In this document: positions 8,472-16,788 of the stretch, in pieces
How positions within the stretch are numbered: the first letter of the stretch is position 1
Layout: the number at the start of each line of letters is the position of its first letter
Assembly: GCA_049649525.1 (NCBI GenBank)
Contig: JBARZE010000057.1
Coordinates: forward strand, 62,001 to 126,000
Source of the DNA: JAAURB01 sp049649525
GTDB taxonomy: Bacteria; Cyanobacteriota; Cyanobacteriia; Cyanobacteriales; Microcoleaceae
Reading direction: 5' to 3'
DNA length: 64,000 bases
Position numbers and translations under genes: made by a program
The notes under the pieces: model-generated
The model's input: only the letters and a program-made list of their open reading frames with translations
What the model was told of the DNA's origin: nothing
The model's database searches: none

Positions 8472-10199
8472 ATGCGATCGCCTAAAATGCCAAGTTGTTC
8501 AATCATTCGATTGTTGCCTATTGTTTCAGGTCTTGTGATTCCCTTAGGTTGGAGTGTTGCCAGTCAGGCCCAAACACAAACGGCCCCGTTACCCGATTTT
8601 ACAGTTCAACGGGTTGACGAACTGGCAAACCAACAAAGTTCAGAAGCAGTTGATCTTGGCCCTGTTGAAGCAGTTGACCCAGCCTCCACTGAGTTTGAGG
8701 AAGTGATTGTTCAACGGCCCGAAGAAATTACCGTCCCGGCAGAAACAGGGGCCGTGATTTCAGAAATTCAAGTTCGATATTTAGATAAAAGAGATAACGA
8801 AGTTGACGGCAACACAAAATCTAATATTATTACCCGCGAATTTGAGTTACAACCGGGGGATGTTTACGACGAACAACTCGCCCGTGACGGCATAGAACGG
8901 TTGTTAGACCTCGATATCATTAGGCGGGCGAATATCTCCCTAGAACCGACCGGTGACCCCACAGAAGTGGTGATGGTAGTTGATGTGGTGGAAAAAGGAT
9001 CATTTTTCTTCAACTTATCTCGAAGTGTTGACCATCCCTCTACCCTATTCGGGCCGCTGCAACCCCCAACCGTTTTACCCGGTTCAAACCGTAGTAGTTC
9101 CTTTAATGCCGGGACTACATTTGGTTTCCGCAATTTAGGGGGAACAGACCAAAACCTCGTCTTAGGAGTCGAAGGAGGCAGCGATACATTAGGATTTGAT
9201 CTGCGCTTTACCAACCCTGGAATCGGTGACAATGTCAGAAGATGGGGTTATAGCCTCAACTATTTCCACTCTCAAACCTCTGAATTACCTGTCTACGATA
9301 ATGGCGAACGCGATGTAGACTTACCCAACGGAGACGCGCCCTGGGTGCATCGTGTGGGCGGTGGTATTGAGGTATTCCGTTCCTTCACGGATGACTTTAA
9401 AGGGGCATTTGGCTTGTCTTATCAACAGGTTTCTGTCCGGGAGGATATTTACACTACTGTCCTCGCCCCCAGAGACGGAGATCGCGACCGAGATCGGCGC
9501 TTATCAGTCCTGCCAGACGGTTCACTCGCTATCTTTGAAACCGAAAGCGGAGCAGGTAACCGTTTAACCTTCAACGATGAGGGGATTGATGATTTATTAT
9601 CCTTTAGTTTTGCTGGGGAAGTAGATAAACGCGATACCCCCATACTCACGACACGAGGATCTCATTTCCTGGTCAGAAGCGATCAATTTATCCCCGTCGG
9701 AGAAGCTAGCATATTATCCAATCGTTTGGCAGCCAGTTACACTGTTTATGCTCCCCTACCCTTCATTGGCTTTAGCGAAGGCCCCCGAACGTTTGTATTT
9801 AACGTACAAGGCGGAACTACTATCGGCGCTTTACCCCCTTATGATGCGTTTAGTTTAGGGGGTTCAAGTTCGGTTCGGGGTTATGATAAGGGTGGAGTGG
9901 GGTCTGGACGCAGTTTTATCCAAGCCACTGCTGAATATCGTTATCCTATTACTGATTTGCGTCTATTTCGTCAGGATATCAATCTGCGAGGCACTTTCTT
10001 TGTAGATGTCGCTACAGATTTGGGATCGGGGGATACTGTTCCGGGGGAACCCGCAGAAGCGCGAGATAAACCCGGTAGTGGTTTGGGGTATGGTCTCGGT
10101 TTACGGGCAGATACTAGATTTGGGCCATTACGGGCAGAGTTTGGCTTAACCGATCAAGGAGATAGTCAATTTATCTTTACCGTTGGCGATCGGTTTTAA
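8472..10199 (+). CDS. Omp85/BamA-family outer membrane protein with short POTRA region
   Basis: A 575-residue outer-membrane protein. It has a signal peptide (about 1-34, ending near ASQAQT), a Pro/Glu-rich linker, one recognisable POTRA-like domain (about 95-175, with ITREFELQPGDVYDEQLARD) and a C-terminal beta-barrel from about 180 with the Omp85 motif SSSVRGYDKGG. It ends in Phe (VGDRF) as barrel proteins do. Full-length cyanobacterial BamA-type proteins usually have three POTRA domains, so this is a short paralogue, perhaps TamA-like or a secretion porin rather than the main assembly factor (inference). The start ATG overlaps a HIP1 site; an alternative ATG five codons on is possible. Confidence 0.88.
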   Translation: MRSPKMPSCSIIRLLPIVSGLVIPLGWSVASQAQTQTAPLPDFTVQRVDELANQQSSEAVDLGPVEAVDPASTEFEEVIVQRPEEITVPAETGAVISEIQVRYLDKRDNEVDGNTKSNIITREFELQPGDVYDEQLARDGIERLLDLDIIRRANISLEPTGDPTEVVMVVDVVEKGSFFFNLSRSVDHPSTLFGPLQPPTVLPGSNRSSSFNAGTTFGFRNLGGTDQNLVLGVEGGSDTLGFDLRFTNPGIGDNVRRWGYSLNYFHSQTSELPVYDNGERDVDLPNGDAPWVHRVGGGIEVFRSFTDDFKGAFGLSYQQVSVREDIYTTVLAPRDGDRDRDRRLSVLPDGSLAIFETESGAGNRLTFNDEGIDDLLSFSFAGEVDKRDTPILTTRGSHFLVRSDQFIPVGEASILSNRLAASYTVYAPLPFIGFSEGPRTFVFNVQGGTTIGALPPYDAFSLGGSSSVRGYDKGGVGSGRSFIQATAEYRYPITDLRLFRQDINLRGTFFVDVATDLGSGDTVPGEPAEARDKPGSGLGYGLGLRADTRFGPLRAEFGLTDQGDSQFIFTVGDRF

Positions 10200-10216
10200 G
10201 TTATTGTTCTGGGTTG

Positions 10217-10256
10217 TTAGTCATTTGTTATTTATTGTAGAATCGCAAATGGCTAA
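10217..10256. terminator. bidirectional hairpin between convergent genes
   Basis: TTAGTCATTTG (10217-10227) pairs with CAAATGGCTAA (10246-10256), an 11-bp stem with one G-U pair and an 18-nt loop. It fills the 68-bp gap between the convergent Omp85 and glycosyltransferase genes. A/T-rich flanks suit termination both ways. Confidence 0.55.
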
Positions 10257-10267
10257 TAACAAATAAC

Positions 10268-11503
10268 CTAGTGATTTTTTCTGGATTTAATCTGTTTTTC
10301 CCAGAGATTCACTAAGTTTTGAACGGTGCGATCCCAACTCAATTCTTTAATATCTTGACAACCATTTTGTCCCATTTCTTGACGCAATTTAGTATTTTCA
10401 ATTAATTGTTTCAATTGTTGAATAAAATCCCTTGTATTTTGAGGTTGATACAGTAAGCCATTCCATCCAGATTGGATATTTTCCATCACTCCACCCGCAG
10501 CCGGGGCCAGGACTGGAATTCCGGCCGCAAAAGCTTCTAATATCGTCAGTCCTCGGGTCTCTTTTTCCGAAGTGGTGACATGAAGATCGCAATTAGCAAG
10601 TATTGCAGGTATATTTTCGGGTGTCACCCGGCCTAAAAAATGAACGTGAGGCGTAAACTGTTGAAAACGCTGGTTAATTTGATCTCGCATCGGCCCATCT
10701 CCGGCAATAATCCAAGCCACTTGATTTAAATCAATTACTTTTGCTAATTCCGGTAATAATTTGAGGGTAAAATCCCAGCCTTTATCGGGTGTTAATCTGC
10801 CGAGAAAAATTAGCTTTATTTTTTGATCCATTTCAGACAGTTGATAATGTTGTTGAAAAAATCCGATTTGACGCAAATTAGGATGAAATTGACGGGTATC
10901 AAATCCGAGTAAATTTTCATAAAGAGTGTTATTAATTCCCATGTTAATCACTTTAGGATAAGTCACTTTACTAGAGACTAAAGTGAGATCGTAAGCATTA
11001 TAAATCCAGACAAAAATTTGTTTAAATATCCACTGAATTATAGTAATTGCTGCTGGAAATAGTGGCAAATAATCTTCGGCATAATCTAAGAAATTGGTTC
11101 TAAAAAAGCTAACACAAGGAATCCCGGCTTGTTTACTGTAGTGAATTCCGGGTCTACGAAAAAAGCCGAAAAATAGCCGTTCTGGTTCATCAACATGAAT
11201 AATATCGGGTTGAAATTGTTTGAGTTCTTTTTGCAATTGAGGATAAGCCCAAAAAGCTACATTTCGTTCAAAATCTAAGTCCATAAAGGGGGTACTGGGT
11301 AAATTTATCACCCTAACTCCGGGTAAAATTGAACCGATATAATCTTTCCAATTAGGATAAATATTTGCTAATTGGCTATAGTCAGGACAAAATAATAAGA
11401 CTTGATGTCCCCACTGACTTAATTTTTGTAACCTTGCCCAACTACTGACGGTTACGCCATCAATAACGGGTAGAAATCCAGAGGTGATAATTGCAATTTT
11501 CAT
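10268..11503 (-). CDS. glycosyltransferase family 4 (GT-B)
   Basis: A 411-residue GT-B glycosyltransferase. The N-terminal Rossmann half begins KIAIITSGFLPVIDGVTVS (Gly-rich acceptor loop) and holds QPDIIHVDEPE. The C-terminal half has IFLGRLTPDKGWD, AWIIAGDGPM and the E-x7-E motif in EKETRGLTILEAFAAGIPV, typical of retaining GT4 enzymes using nucleotide sugars. It resembles the group that includes lipid and polysaccharide glycosyltransferases, but no acceptor can be named from the sequence. It is cytoplasmic or peripheral to the membrane. ATG at 11503 fits the family N-terminus. Convergent with the Omp85 gene; nothing upstream suggests an operon. Confidence 0.9.
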   Translation of the reverse strand: MKIAIITSGFLPVIDGVTVSSWARLQKLSQWGHQVLLFCPDYSQLANIYPNWKDYIGSILPGVRVINLPSTPFMDLDFERNVAFWAYPQLQKELKQFQPDIIHVDEPERLFFGFFRRPGIHYSKQAGIPCVSFFRTNFLDYAEDYLPLFPAAITIIQWIFKQIFVWIYNAYDLTLVSSKVTYPKVINMGINNTLYENLLGFDTRQFHPNLRQIGFFQQHYQLSEMDQKIKLIFLGRLTPDKGWDFTLKLLPELAKVIDLNQVAWIIAGDGPMRDQINQRFQQFTPHVHFLGRVTPENIPAILANCDLHVTTSEKETRGLTILEAFAAGIPVLAPAAGGVMENIQSGWNGLLYQPQNTRDFIQQLKQLIENTKLRQEMGQNGCQDIKELSWDRTVQNLVNLWEKQIKSRKNH

Positions 11504-11845
11504 TGACAGTTTAAAACAGATTATAGATGACTCAGTGAGTCAAGGTAACACAAATTTTAAGAATTGAATCTGACTTAAACTATAACTCCTGCATTTGACT
11601 GAAGGCAAATACTTGATGGCAGCTTAATTCTCATTTTGGATATATATAGCATTCTTAAATCCCAGAGAAAACTTTTCTTTAATCAACCACAAAGACACTC
11701 ATGACACAGAGGGAAGACGATAGATAATTTTTATAAACCCTGGCCGGATTGCTATAGGCTACGGTTTTAATTAATATTAATTATATTATTTCTGTAGTTA
11801 TTGTCAATATTAATTATTGATCAAACAAAAATAAGTTAAACCGCT
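11504..11845. other. intergenic region with dispersed repeat
   Basis: A 342-bp A/T-rich gap. It carries the second copy of the AACCACAAAGA repeat (11685-11713) and TATAGC-type fragments on either side of it (11643-11650, 11750-11757). No ORF with coding character is visible. Confidence 0.5.
11685..11713 (+). repeat. dispersed extragenic repeat, copy 2
   Basis: AACCACAAAGACACTCATGA followed by CACAGAGGG. Compared with 2104-2130 only about three positions differ over 27 bases, in the same orientation. It lies in a non-coding gap. Confidence 0.6.
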
Positions 11846-12259
11846 CTATTCAAACTTGTTAATATTTTTTTTATCTGCAATATCCTGTCTGATTTGATTT
11901 AATAAAGTCAGATAATCTTTTCTATCGGGATTCAATTCAATCAATTTTTCTAATAGTTCAATCACGCCTTGTTTATCATTCATCTCTAAGCGCACTCTCA
12001 ATAATTCGGCTAACGCTGTTTGATTATTCGGTTCTCGTTCTAATACTATTTGATAACCCCGTTCTTGAATTTTTAACTGTTGATTAATATCTTCTACTTC
12101 TGTATTTTCCCTAGGTTGAGGCTGATTTAATCCATCAAATAAAGGTTTAAGAGTCGAAAATCCTATCCGCCCGAGAAATGCTATCATTGAAACTAATGTC
12201 ATCACCCGGATTAACCGTTTACGACTTTGACCCGGTTTTTTAGTTGTATTCTGTACCAT
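11846..12259 (-). CDS. membrane-anchored TPR-like protein
   Basis: A 137-residue protein with a basic N-terminus (KKPGQSRKRLIR), one hydrophobic segment (about 22-40, MTLVSMIAFLGRIGF) and a C-terminal helical part matching a tetratricopeptide-like pair: YQIVLEREPNNQTALAELL and LLEKLIELNPDRKDYLTLL. Small anchored TPR proteins of this kind are common in cyanobacteria and are assumed to hold other proteins; the partner is unknown. The ATG at 12259 has GGAG at 12269-12272, nine bases upstream; the preceding GTG codon is a possible alternative. It stands alone between two A/T-rich gaps. Confidence 0.75.
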   Translation of the reverse strand: MVQNTTKKPGQSRKRLIRVMTLVSMIAFLGRIGFSTLKPLFDGLNQPQPRENTEVEDINQQLKIQERGYQIVLEREPNNQTALAELLRVRLEMNDKQGVIELLEKLIELNPDRKDYLTLLNQIRQDIADKKNINKFE

Positions 12260-12461
12260 CACTAAATTCTCCAGACGATATTTATTTTCTCAAGCTTGCC
12301 CAACTTTATCCTAAAATCGATCACTGCTTTCTGGTTTTATAAGAATCATAGATGAAATCACTGGTGGTTAGTCAACTTAATCGCTATTGCGTTAAATGTT
12401 ACAAATTTTTGATAAAATATATGACTTTTGAATAAAATTTATCTTCAATAAAAAAATAGCT

Positions 12462-12919
12462 TTATACTAATTTATGAACTGAATATTGTTCTAAATAAAA
12501 ACAATAACTTTGAGGATAAACGTAACAAAATATTAGCACTTCTTGCACAATCCCAACAGTGATTGATGGATTGAAATCTCCAAATTGATTGTGAGAACGA
12601 TTTAGAATAACTTCTAAGTATGGCGATGGCGGTACTTTTTCGATCTGAGTTTCGGAACGCCTAAAATCGCAAAAAGAGATTGCCATTGAAAGTCTAGATT
12701 GCCTACCTGCGTCATACTGAAGCTTAGAAACATATTTCCGCCAACATCGCCACCCAAACGTTGCTCAATCCCAGAAATCAAGACATCAATTATAATATCC
12801 ATCTGCAGTTTATATCGTTGCGTTTCGAGTGCGACACCATCATCATCAACAAAGTTAATCTCGAGTCGGAGGAAGGCAAACCCCGAGCCGAAGAGTTTCA
12901 ATTATTTTAGGATCTGCCA
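12462..12919 (-). pseudogene. decayed ORF of unknown family
   Basis: On the minus strand an ATG at 12919 opens MADPKIIETLRL and reaches a stop after 21 codons. A second frame (12614-12901, starting only at TTG) continues with EINFVDDDGVALETQRYKL and runs 95 codons. A third frame (12462-12686) overlaps its end with CDFRRSETQIEKVPPSPYL. Read across two frameshifts this gives one soluble protein of roughly 150 residues. I do not recognise the family. Composition is protein-like in each piece, but no single frame is open, so it is more likely a remnant than a gene. Confidence 0.4.
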
Positions 12920-13092
12920 TGATATTAAAAGGATAATCAGAATTATCTTGAATTTTAAGGATAATATTTGAATAAATCTGTTAAATTGAGTTCGGTTTGA
13001 GATCGCGAGGGAATATTCTATAGCTGACGACAGAAATCCAGAATAAAATAGACTGCTAAACTGTATTCTTAAGAAAGCGGAGTCCGAAGTGA

Positions 13093-14583
13093 ATGTTAGA
13101 AACCTTAGATTTAGACCTTTCCCTTGACAAAGCAGCCTACAAAAGCCAAAGAGAAGCTTTAATGCGGGAATTGCGATCGCTACAGCGCACCTGTTGGGAA
13201 CAAAAGCTCCCGGTTATCATCGTCCTCGAAGGTTGGACAGCAGCGGGAAAAGGGGCATTAGTCAAGAAAATGGTCGGTTATATGGACCCGCGAGGATTCA
13301 TTGTCCATCCGATATGGCCAGCCACTCGCACAGAACGCCGTTATCCGTTTATGTGGCGCTTTTGGAAGAATTTACCCGCTGCGGGAAAGATTGGGATTTT
13401 TTATCATAGCTGGTACACCCATGTCTTAGAAGATCGCCTATTTGACCGCTTACCTAAAGCCGATGTCGCAATGGCAATGCGCCAAATCAATGCTTTTGAA
13501 CGGCAAATGGCCGATGATGGGGTGGCAATGGCCAAATTTTGGATTCATTTGAGTAAAAAGGAACTGAAACACCGCCTCAAGAAAGCAGAAAAAGACGAGT
13601 TAAAAGCGTGGCGAGTCCGTCCTGAAGATTGGCAACAAGAAAAAAAGTATGAGACTTACAGCGCTTTTGCAGAAGAAATGTTGATTCATACCAGCACTGG
13701 GGCAGCCCCTTGGACGTTGGTTGAGGGTGATGATCAACGTTGGGCGCGAATTAAGGTACTCTCAACTATGGTGGCAACTATCAAAGAAACTCTCGACCGT
13801 TTGCAAGTCCAACCTCCCCCACTCACCACACCACCCCAACAGCATTTAGAACCCACAGAACCCAACCCTTTAGCCCAAATAGATTTGAGTCAATCTTTAT
13901 CGGGTAAAAAATATAAAAAACAATTAACTAAACAACAAGCCGCATTAGGCAAGCTACAACAACAAATCTATGATGCTCAAATGCCTGTGTTAATCTTATT
14001 TGAAGGCTGGGATGCGGCAGGAAAAGGAGGAGCGATTAAGCGTTTAACTAATGTTCTCGATCCCCGCAGTTATCAAGTCAACGCCTTTGCAGTCCCGACT
14101 GATGAGGAGAAAGCCCATCATTATCTCTGGCGGTTTTGGCGGCGCTTACCTCCATCTGGGCAAATCGGAATTTTTGATCGCAGTTGGTATGGGCGGGTGA
14201 TGGTTGAACGAGTTGAAGGCTTCGCCACAGAACTCGAGTGGCGGCGGGCTTACCGAGAAATTAATGAGTTTGAAGAACAATTAACCACGGCGGGTTACGT
14301 TTTAGTTAAATTTTGGCTGCATATCGATCAAGCCGTTCAACTCAAACGATTTCAAGAACGTCAAAATAATCCGTTTAAAAAGTATAAACTGACTGAGGAA
14401 GATTGGCGAAATCGGGAAAAATGGCCGCTTTATGAGGTAGCTGTCAATCAGATGATTCAGCGAACCCATACTCCGACTGCACCCTGGACAATTGTAGCCG
14501 GAAATGATAAGCATTATGCTCGGGTTAAGGTGATTGAAACAGTTGTAGAAGCAATTGAACAACAGTTGAAGCACTTGAGTTAG
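13093..14583 (+). CDS. pap: two-domain PPK2, polyphosphate:AMP phosphotransferase
   Basis: A 496-residue cytoplasmic protein with two PPK2 domains, the layout of polyphosphate:AMP phosphotransferases that make ADP from AMP and polyphosphate. Domain 1 (about 10-230) has the P-loop GWTAAGKGALVKK. Domain 2 (about 255-495) has GWDAAGKGGAIKR, the FDRSWYGRV motif and the lid sequence NPFKKYKLTEEDW. Domain 1 reads FYHSWYTHV where domain 2 has FDRSWYGRV, losing the Asp and Arg, so the first domain is probably inactive or regulatory. GGAG at 13078-13081 lies upstream of the ATG. It would link polyphosphate stores to adenylate balance. Confidence 0.9.
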   Translation: MLETLDLDLSLDKAAYKSQREALMRELRSLQRTCWEQKLPVIIVLEGWTAAGKGALVKKMVGYMDPRGFIVHPIWPATRTERRYPFMWRFWKNLPAAGKIGIFYHSWYTHVLEDRLFDRLPKADVAMAMRQINAFERQMADDGVAMAKFWIHLSKKELKHRLKKAEKDELKAWRVRPEDWQQEKKYETYSAFAEEMLIHTSTGAAPWTLVEGDDQRWARIKVLSTMVATIKETLDRLQVQPPPLTTPPQQHLEPTEPNPLAQIDLSQSLSGKKYKKQLTKQQAALGKLQQQIYDAQMPVLILFEGWDAAGKGGAIKRLTNVLDPRSYQVNAFAVPTDEEKAHHYLWRFWRRLPPSGQIGIFDRSWYGRVMVERVEGFATELEWRRAYREINEFEEQLTTAGYVLVKFWLHIDQAVQLKRFQERQNNPFKKYKLTEEDWRNREKWPLYEVAVNQMIQRTHTPTAPWTIVAGNDKHYARVKVIETVVEAIEQQLKHLS

Positions 14584-14594
14584 AAGTTGTCGTG

Positions 14595-14615
14595 ACGTTA
14601 CATGTAACGTCTGTA
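14595..14615. repeat. palindromic dispersed repeat, copy A
   Basis: ACGTTACATGTAACGT (14595-14610) is a perfect 16-bp palindrome 12 bp after the pap stop. CATGTAACGTCTGTA (14601-14615) is shared exactly with 52164-52178. It may fold as a hairpin at the end of pap. Confidence 0.6.
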
Positions 14616-14651
14616 ATTGAGTAGAGTTTATGATGATTGCCCGTAGGTATG

Positions 14652-14710
14652 AATTCATAATTCATAATTCATCATTCATAATTCATCATTCCACTCATAA
14701 TTCATAATTC
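14652..14710 (+). repeat. heptamer tandem repeat (ATAATTC/ATCATTC)
   Basis: Eight units of seven bases, ATAATTC or ATCATTC, with one interrupted unit (CACTC). It ends 11 bp before the start of the YdcF-family gene, so it lies in that gene's leader. It is of the STRR type known from cyanobacteria. Confidence 0.85.
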
Positions 14711-14721
14711 AGATTGAATCT

Positions 14722-15732
14722 ATGTTCGTACTGCTAACCCGGCTACTATTATTACTATTAATAGGCTTTATTCTGTTTAAGCTATGGAAGATTTTAGGAG
14801 TCAAGAAAAGCAGTATTATCTTGCAACTCATTTATATTCTGACTTTCGCTTTACTGGTTATCTCTTTAATTGCCCCAGATAGTGTTGTTGGGATTGTGAT
14901 TCTCGGCTTATTGTCAGTTTTTGTCAGACCGCTGGGTTTGTCAATTCTTTTACTCATTGTCGCGAGTACAACCATTAGAAAGCGAAAAAAAGATGATAAA
15001 GAAGAGTTTATTATGACTCCGCCTGGGCCGACTTTAATTTTAATTACATTACTAATTTTAATTATTTCTAGTACTCCCTTTGTGGCAGATTGGCTCGCTC
15101 AACAATTAGAAAAATCCTCAATTAGAACGGTTCAAACTGACTTATGTTGTGGAGAACAAGCCGGAGCAATTGTTTTAATTGGGCAAGGAACTACAGAACC
15201 AAAACTGCCTTACCGGACTCAAATTCAACTCACCAAAACAGGCGATCGCATTCCCTATGCCGCTCATTTATATCGAGAAAAACTATCACCCTTTATTATT
15301 GTTAGTGCCGGGTTTAGAGAAGAGTTATTACCCCCTATTTTAGAAGCGGATGATATTAAATCCTTACTCGTATATATGGGAGTCGATGCCCAAGATATCA
15401 TTATTGATCCCCACGGCGGCACATTAAGACACAGTGCAGTTGAAGTCAGAAAATTAATGGATAAATTGAATTTAGGACGGACTGTTATTTTAGTCACATC
15501 TGCTTTAGAAATGCCACGGGCTGGCTTAACTTTTGCACGGGTGGGTTTAAAAGTTATTCCCGCACCCACTAACTTTTATACTTTTATTTCTCAGGAAAAA
15601 TTAAACCGAAGAGTAACAGGAGCAGATTTTGCGCCGAGCGCAGAAGCATTATTTCTCACAACTAGAGTATTAGAAGAATATTTCGCGACATTCTATTACT
15701 TTACTCGGGGTTGGCTTGCTCCTAGTATTTAA
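14722..15732 (+). CDS. YdcF family membrane protein (DUF218)
   Basis: A 336-residue protein with two to four N-terminal membrane segments (about 1-25, 35-80, 100-120) and a C-terminal DUF218/YdcF domain (about 140-325). The domain is recognised by GAIVLIGQGT, IIVSAGFRE, DDIKSLLVYMGVDAQDIIID and RHSAVEVRKLM, then VTSALEMPRAGLTFARVG. Relatives include SanA and ElyC, which affect envelope integrity and peptidoglycan precursor handling; the exact reaction of this group is not settled. A heptamer array occupies the leader immediately upstream. It is monocistronic as far as can be seen. Confidence 0.88.
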   Translation: MFVLLTRLLLLLLIGFILFKLWKILGVKKSSIILQLIYILTFALLVISLIAPDSVVGIVILGLLSVFVRPLGLSILLLIVASTTIRKRKKDDKEEFIMTPPGPTLILITLLILIISSTPFVADWLAQQLEKSSIRTVQTDLCCGEQAGAIVLIGQGTTEPKLPYRTQIQLTKTGDRIPYAAHLYREKLSPFIIVSAGFREELLPPILEADDIKSLLVYMGVDAQDIIIDPHGGTLRHSAVEVRKLMDKLNLGRTVILVTSALEMPRAGLTFARVGLKVIPAPTNFYTFISQEKLNRRVTGADFAPSAEALFLTTRVLEEYFATFYYFTRGWLAPSI

Positions 15733-15870
15733 TTCTTCCCATTATAGAGTGGATTATATCTATTTTATTCAGCGGATTAAAGTAGATGCGAAGAGAGTTT
15801 TAAAAAGATATTTTCTGAGTATAAATACAGCACAGAACGAGATAATTGTATCAGCTCAATTAAGTTGAAT

Positions 15871-16185
15871 TTATTGGATAGCCGGCTGATAGCGATATTG
15901 AATATATTCAGGAGAATTAGATTCAGAATATCTCAATGAGCTAAATCCACCCGTTTGACCGATGATAAAAACAAGAGCAAATAGCAAAAAGAAGACTAAC
16001 CCCAAGCCCCCTGTATCTGTAGATTTCTTCTCCGGTTTTTTTTCCGTATCCTTATTCTCTTTATTTTCTTTTTTTTCTTTTTTCTCTTCAATTGGTTTGA
16101 GATCAAATTGAATTTCTAATTTCTTCCCAGCCAGAGGGCCGGTAACTTTCAAATCTTTGATTGTGACTTCATTTTCTGGATACAT
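15871..16185 (-). CDS. small membrane protein with charged linker
   Basis: A 104-residue protein of unknown function. The N-terminal ~35 residues (MYPENEVTIKDLKVTG, LEIQFDLKP) look like a short beta-rich segment, followed by a Lys/Glu/Asn low-complexity linker (about 38-62) and one membrane helix (about 68-85, LGLVFFLLFALVFIIGQ), then a short tail. Start choice: the ATG at 16185 has AGGG at 16193-16196 with 6-7 nt spacing; upstream starts at 16209 (ATG) and 16212 (TTG) have none. It stands alone. I would not assign a role beyond a membrane-tethered protein. Confidence 0.65.
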   Translation of the reverse strand: MYPENEVTIKDLKVTGPLAGKKLEIQFDLKPIEEKKEKKENKENKDTEKKPEKKSTDTGGLGLVFFLLFALVFIIGQTGGFSSLRYSESNSPEYIQYRYQPAIQ

Positions 16186-16788
16186 CGTCTTACCCTGGGT
16201 ACTGTTCATCAATTGGTGATTACTGTGACTACAGCAACTCCTAACAGCATTCAGGATAAAATTACATCTTCTATCTTTAGAGGTATAAAAAGTTGATTAA
16301 TTAGCAGTTCGAGGACGGGGGTAAGGAGAATAAACTAGATCAATTTCATTCTCAAATAACTCTCAAAATAAGTCATAGTCACGCTTAGTTTAATTCTTAA
16401 ATAATATTGATGTTTACTTTACTTTACTTTCGGAAGTTACTGATTCCAAGTCAGACTCACCAGAAAGCGATCGATTTCCATCACTGTTACCCATCAATCA
16501 TCTTGCCAACCTTAATACTGATTAATACCCCACTATCGATCGCAATTTTATTGACTTGCAACTGAGATAGGGAGTCACTATTCTAGGCTTTGACTCACAA
16601 TGAGTCATAAATATTCAATCACTTCATCATATTTTAAGATCGGGTGGCAGGGCTCAGCGGCGTAAGAGGACTCAAGGTGCTACCATGAAAAGATTAAATG
16701 TGAATCCGTTATCCCATCAATTTCGATTGAATGGCACCAGAGTCATCACGCGATTAGTTGAATTGCTTACAGTCTTTAAGAACACCAG
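16186..16788. other. guaB3 upstream region
   Basis: A 603-bp gap upstream of guaB3. The clearest structure is a palindrome TGACTCA-CAA-TGAGTCA at 16591-16607, about 180 bp upstream of guaB3. A 38-codon frame at 16684-16800 runs into the guaB3 start, but its reality is doubtful. Nothing else recognisable. Confidence 0.4.
16591..16607. promoter_or_regulatory. palindrome upstream of guaB3
   Basis: TGACTCA and TGAGTCA form a perfect 7-bp inverted repeat with a 3-bp centre. Its size suits a dimeric regulator. No family can be named and no promoter is definable beside it. Confidence 0.3.
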
